Assembly (NCBI GenBank): GCA_025200525.1
Contig: CM045770.1
Span: 135,932,200 to 135,996,199, forward strand
From: Camellia lanceoleosa
Lineage: Eukaryota; Streptophyta; Magnoliopsida; Ericales; Theaceae
Length of the DNA stretch: 64,000 nucleotides
Direction of reading: 5' to 3'
The translations under genes were made by a program, and so were the position numbers. The notes beneath the pieces were generated by a model. It was not told where the DNA came from, did no database searches, and saw only the letters and a program-made list of their open reading frames with translations. Positions within the stretch are counted from its first letter, which is position 1. Each line of letters starts with the position of its first letter. Shown here piece after piece: positions 34,719-46,000 of this stretch.

Positions 34719-37700
34719 ATGGCAGATGACATTCCACAGGGCGGGACTCCCCTGGATCACGAGATGGATCCCAGGGTCGAGCTTCTCCCTCTGAGTGTCC
34801 GTCCATAAGACCCGGCGACCTACCCGCCGGCAATCCATGTCTTGCCTCCCGATGGACTTTGCCAGTTTCGGAGCTTTGATAGGGCGATGCCTCCAGAGCT
34901 TCTTTTGCGTGAGCCTGCATCTCACCTGTCCTTTGTTGCTTCCGAGGTAACATTTCCTCATCTGTTTTTATTTTCTGTGACATAGAACACTTAACTGCCA
35001 TAGTTGATTATGTTCTTTAACTGCTTAGCTCAGATACACTGATGCACTGTACACTGTAGTTGATCGCAACCACATTTGCAACTGATATCTGTTTGAGACC
35101 GACACGTGCACACATACTGCGCTGGCTCTGAATCACTCAAATACACCGACACAGTACACACTACACACACTGTAGTTTATTGCAATCTCACCGGTACCTG
35201 ATACCTGTTTGAATCTGAAAAACTTGCACACATGCTATATTTGTACTGAACCATGCAAACACACTGACACATTACACGTTGTAGTTCATTGTAAGCACAC
35301 CGGCACCCGGCATCTGTTTGAATCTGAAAATATGCACACATGCTATATCTGTAATGAACCACTCAAACATGCTGACACATCACACGTTGCAGTTCACTGT
35401 AAGCACACCGGCACCCGGCATCTGTTTGAATCTGAAAACATGCACACATGCTATATCTGTCTCAATTCTGAATGCCTTTCAAAACTAGTATATTCAGCAT
35501 TGCTTCGCAATTGTTTGCCTGAAAACAGGGGGATTCCCACATCGTCCGAGGGTATGGGAACATCGCCGCTCATGATTGGTACGCAGAGCTACCCGATGCG
35601 GTCCGCCACATTGTGGACCAGGCCGGTTTTGGTGCATTCTGCAGAGGGCTGTCCAGACTCACCACGAGTAGGCCTCTCCTCGCTGCTCTAGCGGAGAGGT
35701 GGTGGGACACCACCAACTCGTTCCATCTTTCTGCAATGGGAGACATGACGATGACTCCGTATGATTTCTCGATGCTCACAGGCATCAGGGTAGGGGGTGA
35801 TCCGATCCCCTTTGACACTGATATGGACGAGTGGACGGCTGCTCAGATATATCTGCTTGGCGAGGTGCCACCTCTCGCCCGTCCAGGCTTCGTTCGTTAT
35901 TCCTGGTTCGAGGTCCAGTTCAGGGTTCAGCCAGCCCTAGTGGAGGAGGCTCCGATGACTCAGGAGGCTGTGGAGCGATATGCGCGCGGTTTTCTGATGT
36001 TTCTACTGGGGACCACTATTTTCGCCGACCGGGCGAATACCGTGCCCTTCTGCTTGCTTGGCGCCTTAGTGGATGTCACTCAGATCCTGTACTATGACTG
36101 GGGTGGCGCCGCTCTGGCTACGCTCTACGGATACATGAGCTCGGCTTCCTGTGGCAGCGGACAGTTGCTTGGGGGCTATTGGCGTGCTTGGGAGGTACAT
36201 TTCTTTTTCTGCTTTATTTTCCTGCTTTCTACTATCTGTACTCTATACTGTATTCTGTACACTGCATACACTGTAGTCTGCTTTTCACTAACTGTATACG
36301 GTACACACGGCACACATACACTCTGCTTTTCACACCAACATCGCCGCTTACATGCTCTGCATCTGCAATACACGCACTTTTTTATTTACGCTTGATAGAT
36401 TCGCTTCTCTTTATCTGATCAACATATTGGTATTTACTCTGCAGTTGTGGGTCTACGCCTACTTTTCCAGACTAGCCCCGGTGCCAGACGTGGAGACCTC
36501 TCTCGTCGTCCCGTTCTCGCGCCGCTTTGACGGGAGATGCGTGCAGAGACCCCGGGAGACATTTAGCTTCTTCCACCGCTACTTTGACACCATCACCCCC
36601 GCGGAGGTATGTTTATCTTTAGGGTTTATTTAAGCTTTGCTTTTCACTGTATATTTTTAATAACAGTAGATAACAAACCGTATTTCATTTTCAAATCACC
36701 TGGCAGCCTTGGGCTCCGTTGCCAGCGACGATTCGGGACCGATTTGCCGGTGCTGAGGAGACCTCGCGTTTCCAGATTTTGCTGGAGGGCCCGGTCTGTC
36801 GGGCTTGGTACCTAGGTGAGCGTTTCCTACGCCAGACCTTAGGGTTACCAGAGCAGATAGTCTCGGTTTATCCTCCTGAGGATATGAGGGAGACCGAGAG
36901 ACTCACTGCCGAGCAGATGGCCGATTATATGATTGGCTGGGAGGCGACCTGCTTCAGAGGCATCGACGACTACAGAGAGTACGTGCAGACGTACATCATG
37001 CGGCCTTTGAGCGGTGGCCGTCGGGTTGAGAGAGAGAGACCCGTGGCACCAGCAGCTAGGGCGGGAGTGGGGGCTGGAGCAGGAGCGTCACGGAGAGCTT
37101 GGGTGCATGGCGGGGTGAAGCTTCAGAGGCGGGGGGTTGGCTGACCGCCCACCTCCGACACATGAGGAGGAGGTGGGGCGACCTACCAGATCCCCTTTGC
37201 CCCTCCTCCGGCTGATCACGAGTTGGTCGGTGTCCCCGACTTGCCTCCGGTATGTATTATTGCATTTTGCATCTTGCATTATCATTTCATTTCATTTCTT
37301 TGATATTCCGCAGAATACTGATGCATCTAATGCTTTTGCAGGCTTCCTCCGAGTACACTCGGAAGTCTTTGGAGTTGAATGCCTCCATGATGGGGATGTT
37401 GCAGCGGACTTTCGACCTCCTGGCCCTCTACAGTATTTCGGTATGTTCTTCAACTACGGTCTCAAACCATACATAAACTGCTTCACATAATCCGATGCAC
37501 AACACAACTTCTGATAAACTGATCTCACAAAGATTCATACATCAGACTTATACATCGTGATTCTCATTACGCGATAAATCGCTTCACAAAGATTCGCGAC
37601 ATCAGACTCATACATTGCATTCTCGCGACTGATAAACCGCTCACAAGATTCACACATCAGACTCATACATTGCATTCTGCACTGATAAACTGCTCACAGT

Positions 37701-38017
37701 ATAATGATGCATTTGCCTTTTGTACTTTTCAGCCTCCCTTCTAGATTTCCACTGTAAGAGGTGTTCCAGCCAGGCCTTCTGTTCCTGCCGGAGGAGATGG
37801 AGAGGGTAGAGTATTCCCCCGCACCAAGGCGGGGCGCACTCACGTCGTAAGTAGCTCTCGGGCGCTAGTTCCGGATGATGATGACGAGGAGTCGTCTGAG
37901 GCGGAGGCAGAGTCGTCGAAGGAGGAGACCGGGGATGGCTCGGACTCGGGCTCAGATGACAGTGCTGATGATGCTCCTGGACCTTCGTCCAGGAAGAGGA
38001 CTAGGACAGACCGATAG
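34719..38017 (+). pseudogene. Plant mobile domain (PMD, aminotransferase-like) gene, six exons, four stop codons
   Basis: Exons 34,719-34,946, 35,529-36,194, 36,445-36,606, 36,707-37,249, 37,342-37,440 and 37,733-38,017 all have GT-AG borders, and every exon is a multiple of three, so all introns are phase 0. The product would be 660 residues. Exon 2 holds the PMD core (MTMTPYDFSMLTGIRVGGD, then RGFLMFLLGTTIFAD and YYDWGGAALATLYGYMS), and exon 3 LWVYAYFSRLAPVPD. This is the family of Arabidopsis MAIN/MAIL1, nuclear proteins linked to transposon silencing, and is also found inside plant transposons. The C-terminus is acidic (DDDDEESSEAEAE) and ends in basic KRTRTDR. Stops lie in frame at 34,806 (TAA), 37,142 and 37,163 (TGA), and 37,742 (TAG), each one C-to-T from Gln or Arg; there are no frameshifts. 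It lies antisense inside Tat element 1. Confidence 0.88.
35110..35465 (+). repeat. 108-bp tandem repeats in intron 1 of the PMD gene
   Basis: GCACACATGCTATAT recurs at 35,226, 35,334 and 35,442 (period 108, that is 36 codons), with CACCGGCACCCGGCATCTGT in each full unit and a more diverged copy upstream. One frame stays open across the units and repeats a Cys/His-bearing peptide (HTCYICNEP, CKHTGTRHLFESEN). Treated as intronic because the gene splices cleanly around it. Confidence 0.7.
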
Positions 38018-38159
38018 CCCTGGAGCCACTTTGACATTTGATGCAGATTTTTGCTGTTTTTCTTCTTTTCTTTGTACTTTTTCCTTTTTGTTGGTAGCTA
38101 GGATAGTTCGTACTTTCGCAGGCAGATTTTGTTTCCAAAACTTATGTACTTGAAAAGAT

Positions 38160-41100
38160 GATGGAATGAAACAAACTTTTTGTCTGAAAAAGTGTTTACT
38201 TCTTTATATTTCATACTTTGCATTGCATTGCATCATGTTATACCTCAATGTAAATGAAATTGATTTGTTGACTGAAAATTGAACACTTGTACTGTAATAA
38301 TCAGATAACTAACCAACCAACTGTAAAACAACCCAAGCAAACCACTGCTTAACCTGAACACATAGCCCTTACTCTACTGAGGACGAATCTGCACACAGCC
38401 CATAACACAGCATTCGGTCCATTCTGCACACGGCAAATCCTGAACAAACGGCCCAATCTGACAAGACGGAATATAAAGGCGGAATCGGCTGAGACTGAAA
38501 CACACTCAGATACCCTAAATTTTCCTTTTCTCCTTTTGGTTTGCACAAATGTAGAGAATGACACAGCACTCTGAGCATAAGCGATTTTTGAAATTGGAAA
38601 AGAGTTCTTCAACTTGGGTATTGAGCCTACAACTGAACACAGCGGAGAAAGACTCAAACGAAAGGCACACGACCTAATCACAACGAGACATGCTCGGAAA
38701 AGACCCAAAATGAAAGTTGGGCTAGACAGGACAACCGACACGATACATGGACGTGTTTACAAAATGAAAGACCTCTCAGTGCACAAGGAGCCAGTTTCTC
38801 TGGGTATTATTTCCACCCTTTCTTATTTGTGATTCTCACATCACTCGGCCCTCAGGCTCGGTTTTTCTCTCAAAACCTTTTTTTCTTACTTTTCTCTCAA
38901 CTTAAACCTCTCTATTCTTTATTCTCTCATTTTTCATCCCTCCCCAGGGTGATTGATGGATGAATAGGAAGTTGCGGGTTCACGGCCAACACTATTGGCT
39001 CGCAGCTATTTCTTCCAGTGACGTCTAGCCGGTGTTCCAGACAGGGAATGGTGTATCTTGATCTGTCCCAATTTGTGCTTCGCACTTGGCTTCATACCTC
39101 GTTATTTGGAGTATGTTGAGAGCTTTCACCCTTCTTGACGATTGATGCCTTCTCCGAATAGAGTGCCGTTCTGGCAAGTATGTTGATGACAGGGAAAAGA
39201 CAGAACACCTGACTCGACTGTGCCCCTAGTTCATCACTTTGACCATTTTTGTTTTGGTTTTATACTAAAACAGTTTTGACCAAAAATGAGAGTTAGATTA
39301 ACATACTTATTCAATTTTTGATTTGAAATCATGCAAGTCGGGCCATAAGCACTGAAAATTTTCCCTTTTGGGTCCTAGAAATGGTCTAGTTTTGAAAAAT
39401 GAAATGGTTTTCAAGAAAATAGTCAACCTCAGTAAAAATTTTCAAAAACCATTCTTGCAAACGACCCATGCTAAGCGAGCATGGAACCTACCCTCGAGAT
39501 GCGCAACCTCGGATCGGAGGCAATGGAAAATTGCCCCTTGCTTGAAAGGGGTGCATGGCAACGGGAAGTTGCGCCTGGTTTGAACGGTGACTCGCAGCAA
39601 CTCATGGCAACAGAAAGTTGCCCCTTGTTTGGATGATGCCGTAGTATGCTGAAAACCAGTCCTTATCGGTGATGATTGCAAACGAACTCTTGGACACGGA
39701 GAAAACGGAGATGGTCTGGATCAATATATGGACACAGTCACTGTGAGAGCATTGGTGGCTGGACTTCAAGAGGAAGTTGACTGCGTGGTTCCGGTTGTCA
39801 CAACCAAACTATCGGATTCAGAGGAGGCAAAGGTAATCAAAACCATTACATAGACGAGACGGGGGTTGGACTTCAGGATGAAGTTGCCTACGTATCCCGA
39901 ACATGGGAATCAAGCCTTACGTAGTTTCGGCTATGGTACACTCGGGTATTTTAACCTTCACTTTTTAGGCTCTAACTTTTGCCAAGGTGCCCGATGAGGG
40001 TTTTCGACCTTGCGAGCTTCTATTTTTTTTTTTTTTTCTCTTTCTCTTCGTTGCATATATTTTTTGCTTTTGTATTTTTTTGTATTTTTTGTATGTTTCT
40101 TCTCTTTTTTTCTTTTTGCTTTTCTCTTTTTTTCTTTTGTATATTTTTTCTTGCTTTAACTTTTGCCTGGGTCGCCCTTCCGGGTTTTCATCCCAACGAG
40201 CATCTCAGAGGGTAAAAGTGTAACAAGTCCATGCCAAATGGTTTTGAAATTGAAGCCCCTCTGTATTCAGGAGAATGGCTGTTGTATTCGGCTATTCGAG
40301 CATGTCCAACATTTGGTTGCCCCTAGTTCGAGGGGTGCTTCTGATATGGTTTTGCTGGCTTTCGTTGACGACGTCTGACCTCTTGATCTGACTTTGGTGC
40401 CTCTTGCTCGAGGGCTGCTTCAAATCTAGCCACGTGGGCCTTACGTGGCGGTTGACCATTGAACAGTCCGGATTGTGGTCAAGGCTTGAAAACAAATGGA
40501 TTGAATCTTGAGGCTGAGAGCGATCCTAGGCTGCACAATCTTAAGAGCGATTCCACACAGGTCTTCACAGGACCTCGCAAAACATTTTGTTTTTAAAAGT
40601 TTTTAAGAAAGCGACAAATCACTCGCGCTGAAGATAGTGTAGAATCAATCTGGGTCAAGTCAGGGTCCTTCTCAGTACTCATGCTAACAACCACGATTTC
40701 ATTCATTAAAAGGCTTAGCATGCCTCTCTTTCTCTCAAATTAATCAAAGTTTTGCAAAACCCGAGGAATGCCTTCCTGTTTGTTTTTATCACCACAGTGT
40801 TCAAAAAGGCTCTTGGAAAAAACTTAGGTCATTATGATGATTTTCAGGGCACAAGAGCAGGTGGAGGGTACTGCCGTTCGATCCAGATCCTCTGGCCTAA
40901 CGAGCTCAAAAAAGCGATAAGCAAGGAAACATGATAACCGCAGCTGTTTCATTCAGATTTCCTGGTTGTAACTGGCTCCACCGCAGAGACAGACTCAAAA
41001 AGAAATCAAAAGGGGTAATTACAAAACAAAACGGTGTTTGAGGCAACAACCCTGGAATCACTTGGTATTTTATACAAGGGGACTGACTTGCTACAATAAG

Positions 41101-41284
41101 ACAGACCCTAAAGCAAAAAGAACTAACTCACAACAATGAGATAAACTCAAAACAAAACAAAAGACTAACTCGACACCCAAGCCAGAATTTACAAAACTAG
41201 CAATCGCAGATGCTCAAAAATGCATGCCAGACGCCACATCCAAAAATACACCAAGCGCCGCCCGCAGGGGGATTCATTTCCTGA
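38160..41284 (-). other. Non-coding spacer of element 1, shared with element 2
   Basis: No gene seen. In the element's sense it parallels 60,719-63,420 of element 2: GGAGCCAGTTA and GAATGAAACAGC; CTTAGGTCATTATGA against CCTAAGTTTTTC-type text; an A/G-rich stretch of about 130 bp (plus-strand pyrimidines 40,021-40,160 here, 61,858-61,985 there); GCAACTT hairpins; and GTTGTAGGCTCAATACCC. It occupies the place where pol would be expected. Confidence 0.7.
39519..39622 (-). other. Series of three small hairpins with a compensatory change
   Basis: Plus-strand hairpins GGCAATGGAAAATTGCC (39,519-39,535), GGCAACGGGAAGTTGCG (39,557-39,573) and GGCAACAGAAAGTTGCC (39,606-39,622). One stem pair changes from C-G to T-A with both sides altered. 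Element 2 has GGCAACTTTCCGTTGCC at 62,270-62,286 and a weaker copy 49 bp on. This suggests a structured RNA element. Confidence 0.55.
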
Positions 41285-42285
41285 TTACATACTCGCAGTA
41301 TCAGTATCCTCAAAGTCCAATAGCTGGGTAGTAACGGACTTGACTGAGGTAGGCGGGAGGATAACCTCGTTGTCGATCAAGTCTTGCACCTCATGACGGA
41401 GGCGGAAACAATTATCGGTAGCATGACCTGTTTGCTGGTGGTATGCGCAGTACAAGGCAGCATCATGTATGGGAAGAAGATTCTTCGGGAGAGGCCGAGG
41501 CTCCAAGGGTTTAAGGTGCCCTCTTTCGGCCAGGATCTGGAGTGCCCTGGACAGAGGCATGTAAAGAGCGTGAAAGACCCTGCGCCCTCGGGGCAGGTAC
41601 TTTGAAGGCTGTGAATTCTTGCTAGACGCACTAGCGAAAGGGTCGGCAGGCACTGCCTTGACTTTCTGATCTTTCCCATGTGCAGGGTTGGGAGCGGGAG
41701 GAACTATTCTGGCATGACGGGGCCTGTCGGTTTTCGACCGGCTCGGCGCCTTCGCTTGAGCGGGAAAACATCATCCACAGTTTTGATCATTACCGCGAAC
41801 ACCTGTTGTTTATTCATTCCCCCGGCTTTCAAAGCCTCGACTGCCCACAGCAGTTGTTCAATGGGATCGGCATCTGCCTTCACTTTGTCTTTACCTCTGG
41901 CCTTCGCCTGATCGAGGGTTTGGGTTGATGTTGGCATGTCATTGTTATAGTTGGAGGCCATCTCCGGTTGGCTAAGCTCGATCACAATCCGTCCCAGCAA
42001 TGGGGGCTCCCGTGGTACAAAACTTCTGACATATGGTGCGGTTGGTGGCGAAGCTGACATTCCGTAGGCAAGATCCGCCACGGACCTCTGGAGATCACCT
42101 ATCATCCCCATCAACTCGAATGTGGTGGGCTCGCGAGCCTGATACAATTGGGGGGTCCAGATCGGGTGTGCAGCAGGCGACCTGGGTGGATGCGGCACAT
42201 CAACATTGGTCTTACTTTGCAGAGTGATTTCTTGATCTAATGCGGCTGTCATAACCACAATCTCTTCCGAATTCTGCGTCATCAT
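41285..42285 (-). pseudogene. gag remnant of Tat element 1, core apparently deleted
   Basis: The N-terminal part (42,285-41,704) is open for 193 codons, with REPTTFELMGMIGDLQRSVAD and a stretch ending in VDDVFPLK minus any core domain. The C-terminal part (about 41,745-41,285, in another frame) carries a gag tail and a variant zinc knuckle, CAYHQQTGHATDNC (C-X2-H-X4-H-X4-C), typical of Tat-lineage Gag, which packages element RNA. The Retrotrans_gag core present in element 2 (about 59,760-60,240) is not seen. The join between the two parts is frame-shifted. A functional Gag is unlikely. Confidence 0.75.
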
Positions 42286-43019
42286 AGGTCCACTATTCTG
42301 AGCGGTGACCGACGGATCAGATATCTGTCTTGCCTCAGCAAAGAGAGAACACTGACTATTCTAGATCAACTCTCTGAACTGAAAAGAAACACAAGCAGCA
42401 TTTCAGCCCAAACGGAACGAACACAGGTATAGCCGAACGACTGTATTCTATTGCTGATCAGTGTTTCCTAAAATCACTGCCTCAAAATACTGAATCGGAT
42501 ACCCACGGATATAACTGATTCTCCTAAACTGACACTGGTGCCCTCGGGCCCGATACTCAAACTTGCAAACTGATATGCACGTTCCCCTGTAGAGGTACAC
42601 TCTAAAAGCACATAGCATATAAAAGAGAGAAAAAACACCCCTATGTTGGGGTAGGGTTTCCCTGTCCTATTTTGTTAGGAGCTAGGGTTTCACTACGCAC
42701 GCAGCGGTTTCAAACAACCTAACATCGGGTAAGCAACCTGTCCTAGCTTGGAATGGTCACTATGGATTCCGAATATGCACTAGGTCGAATGGTCGAAAAG
42801 GGTGCCCCGGTAAAACCGGGGTTTGTGTTCCCATACTGTAAGAGCCCACAACCGGTCAGCCTTATGGTCACGTCTTGACAAGACAAGCCTCCGGCAAACC
42901 GTTCAGGAATGGCAGATGGCAAACACGGTGTCCTAGGCGCACCAATGCACATGCAATGCAAAGAAACACATAAGTGAAATCAAAACAAGATATCACGAGT
43001 TTGAGTCAAGCTCTCTAAA
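42286..43019 (-). other. Leader between PBS and gag of element 1
   Basis: In the element's sense it starts with GATTTAGAGAGCTTGACTC and includes TTTGCATTGCATGTGCATTG and GTGCGCCTAGGACACCGTGT, both paralleled in element 2 after 58,431. No coding seen. Probably holds packaging signals by position. Confidence 0.6.
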
Positions 43020-43037
43020 TCCCCAGCAGAGTCGCCA
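43020..43037 (-). other. Primer binding site of Tat element 1
   Basis: The plus strand reads TCCCCAGCAGAGTCGCCA, the 3' end of a tRNA including CCA. In the element's sense it starts TGGCGACTCTGC, five bases after the LTR end. Ogre/Tat elements are known to use a tRNA-Arg-type primer of this form. This fixes the minus orientation. Confidence 0.8.
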
Positions 43038-43042
43038 GAAAC

Positions 43043-46000
43043 TGTAACAAGCCCGCAAGGGGACCTCACCAGGGTTACAGTTCGGACTCAATTTTGTCAA
43101 GATTCTTAATCTTGAACCGAAGAGTCCAAATCTGGCAAATCGTTTTGAGAAAAACAGATTTTGAAAGAAGTGCCAAACATGGACTGCTTTGCTAGATACA
43201 GAGTCGCCACCTAAATATTTTTTACGGGGGAATTTAGGAAACCCTGACTCGGTGCCAAAGGCCATGTGTCCGTCATCACCAAAGTTGCCTCGGCTCGGGA
43301 GCTTGGGTACGATTGGGGAAGGTCAGCTATGAGCACCCCCTCTCGCCCGATCCAAAGATCGGCCACTACTAACCGTGATATCCTATTTTGAAAACGTTAT
43401 GTGTTCTTATCTCGGTTATTAGCCTAGAATTACTATGTTATGCACACAGCAAACAAGTATAGACTAAGTCGCCTAAATTTGAACAAAACATTTCATGTTT
43501 GTTTATTTTGAAAATGGTTTGATGGTGCTACCCGCAAGTAGGCTAAGACATGAATTTTGCCACCCTCAAGTGGGCTTAAAACTTGCATTCAATGCATTGC
43601 TCCAATTTAAGTAACCTAACCTCCACCCACAGGCATTCAGGCAGTTATGTCACATAAGCATCTAGCCTCATGGTAAGCATGCTGTCATGGCAACATTCAC
43701 ACACATGTGGCATGCTAAAGCGTAAAAACTTACCTAGTACTCCAAGCCAAAATAGAAACTAGTTAGTAATCATATGCATGATCCTAGTTCATGTTTAAAC
43801 TGGCTAATGCAACACATGCAAAATGTCATTAGAGTAGGCTCGGCTAATCTAAGGATGACATGTGAAAATGCACAGATAGCACGTATTCAAGTTAGATTTG
43901 AAGCACTTATGCAGTTAGCATGATGCGCCGAGCCCGGTGCATGCAATACTGATGAATGATGAACGCATGTATGGCATAAGGTATGCTAAAGTGAACATGT
44001 CCTAATACTAACCATCAAAAGCAGGTAAGTAAAAGGGAGAAAGAAGTGGGGGTTGGAAGACATGCACACACACACCCACACTTATTACAAATTTGCCCTC
44101 GCTCGGAGGGACCAAAAGAATAATACAATTTAACTAACCGACTAGCTAATTAAATATTACAAACAATTAAATTAATTAAGCAAATTAATTAATCTAAGAA
44201 AGTAGTAAACAGCAGCCTCGGGGAGAGGGCTCAATGCATGCGCGCTCGGTTCCGCCCGGAAATCCACTGCCATGCTCAAGATGCCTCTGTTTTCCCTACT
44301 CTGCTCTTCTGATGACTGCCAAAGTCTCAGGGTTTGCTCTCTGGATGCTAGGGAACACCACCGGCTGAAGGGATTGATCACCGACCATGAATTTGATCCA
44401 TCGGCCAACAATGGTGGCCGATCGGCACTGAAGATGGCCGGCCGGCCAAATCTTTCTGCAGAATCTGTGTTTGACAGCAGCAGAGGGCAAAACTTGGCAT
44501 GGCAATGCATTTCAAGCAAATATGTGCACCAACACATCCCTTATCATGTTTATGACTCAAAGGGACATGAACCTTGGTTCTCGAACCACCAATCGCGCAT
44601 TTCAATGCGTGATGGCCCAAGAGACCAAGCATGCAACTTCAATTTCAAATGAAATGCAAACCAAATAAACACACAAGAAGGCCCAACCTCTATCATACTC
44701 ACTTCAAGAGGTCTAGCATGCATGCTCACGCAATGCAATCCTAAGCATGTTGACTAGTATGCAACATGAAAATGCGAACAAGCATATAAGGCATGCAAGG
44801 CATGAGACAGTGCAACCAACAAGTATGCAAGGCATAATGTGGGTATTCAAGCATGCAAGCCAACATGTGACTTCATTCAATCATGCAATTTCAATCATGC
44901 AACAACTCACCAATATGTTACAACATACAAGGAGTGCATGCAACAAACAAAGGGATGGACTTAAACTAATTTAGGCAACTCTCAAACAAGCCTAAAACAG
45001 TGGCCAAGATGCTATGGAAGTGAGATCCAACACACAAACATGCATGAAAACATGGACCAACATTCAAGTGTAAAGAGCAACTTCTAAGCACACTTAAGAA
45101 GATGCAAACACGGACAATTAGCATGCAATGAAAAGCTCTGAAATCATGCTAAAATGGTGCCAAACCAAATGAACAAGACAAGCATGGCATGCAATTAAGG
45201 TTCAAATATTTGAGGCAAGCAAAGAAGACTTAAACCATGACTAAGTCAACCAAGCCTCACAAGGCCAAGAGGACTTAAAATAGGTTCAAGGCAGACCTAG
45301 ACAATACCAAAGGAACACCTAGATGGCATCTAAGTGACTCAAATCTAAAAGTATGCATAATTGCCCAAAACATAGAGCATACAACACAAGCTTCCAAAGC
45401 ATCCAAGAGGCATTAAAGGCAAGCATACAAGCATGTTAAATGGACTGAAATGGCATGTTAAGTGGTTCCAAACCACTGAAATGATGCAAGCAATGCATGC
45501 TACACGCTCACACACTTAAGGCTACAAGCTAGCAATGCAAAGAAGCTATGCAATACATGTCATGATTGACCAAAACAACCAAGGACAGGCCTTAAACATG
45601 GCAAAATAAACATAAAGGTTTCACAAAGCTAGGCCTAAATATGCTTGGGTAAGAACTCAAAGCATAAGACATGTTAAGGCTAAAACAAGGCATTACAAGG
45701 CATGTATGCTAAGCAAGCATGGTGTACCAAAACCAACATACAACAATGCTATATTATGACATAATAAGCATGAAAAACAGCTAAGACATGGTCAACATAC
45801 ACTTAAACATGGTGCTCCCTCAAGAGGCAAAAAATGGCCCTTTTCAAGGACAACAAGGAGAGGGGGTGGCCCTCTCCTTCCTAGGACCTCAAGGTACCAT
45901 CCTCACCTCTGAAATCTCTCAAGATTTCAGTGGTGAAGAGGCCCAAACACTATGGTTCCAGAGCTCAACCAAAAATGGCACAAAATGGAGCCTTTCAAGG

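Noticed and set aside
38160..43019. Search for protease, reverse transcriptase, RNase H or integrase in element 1
   Set aside because: No frame with the expected catalytic motifs on either strand; only gag pieces and the PMD gene are present.
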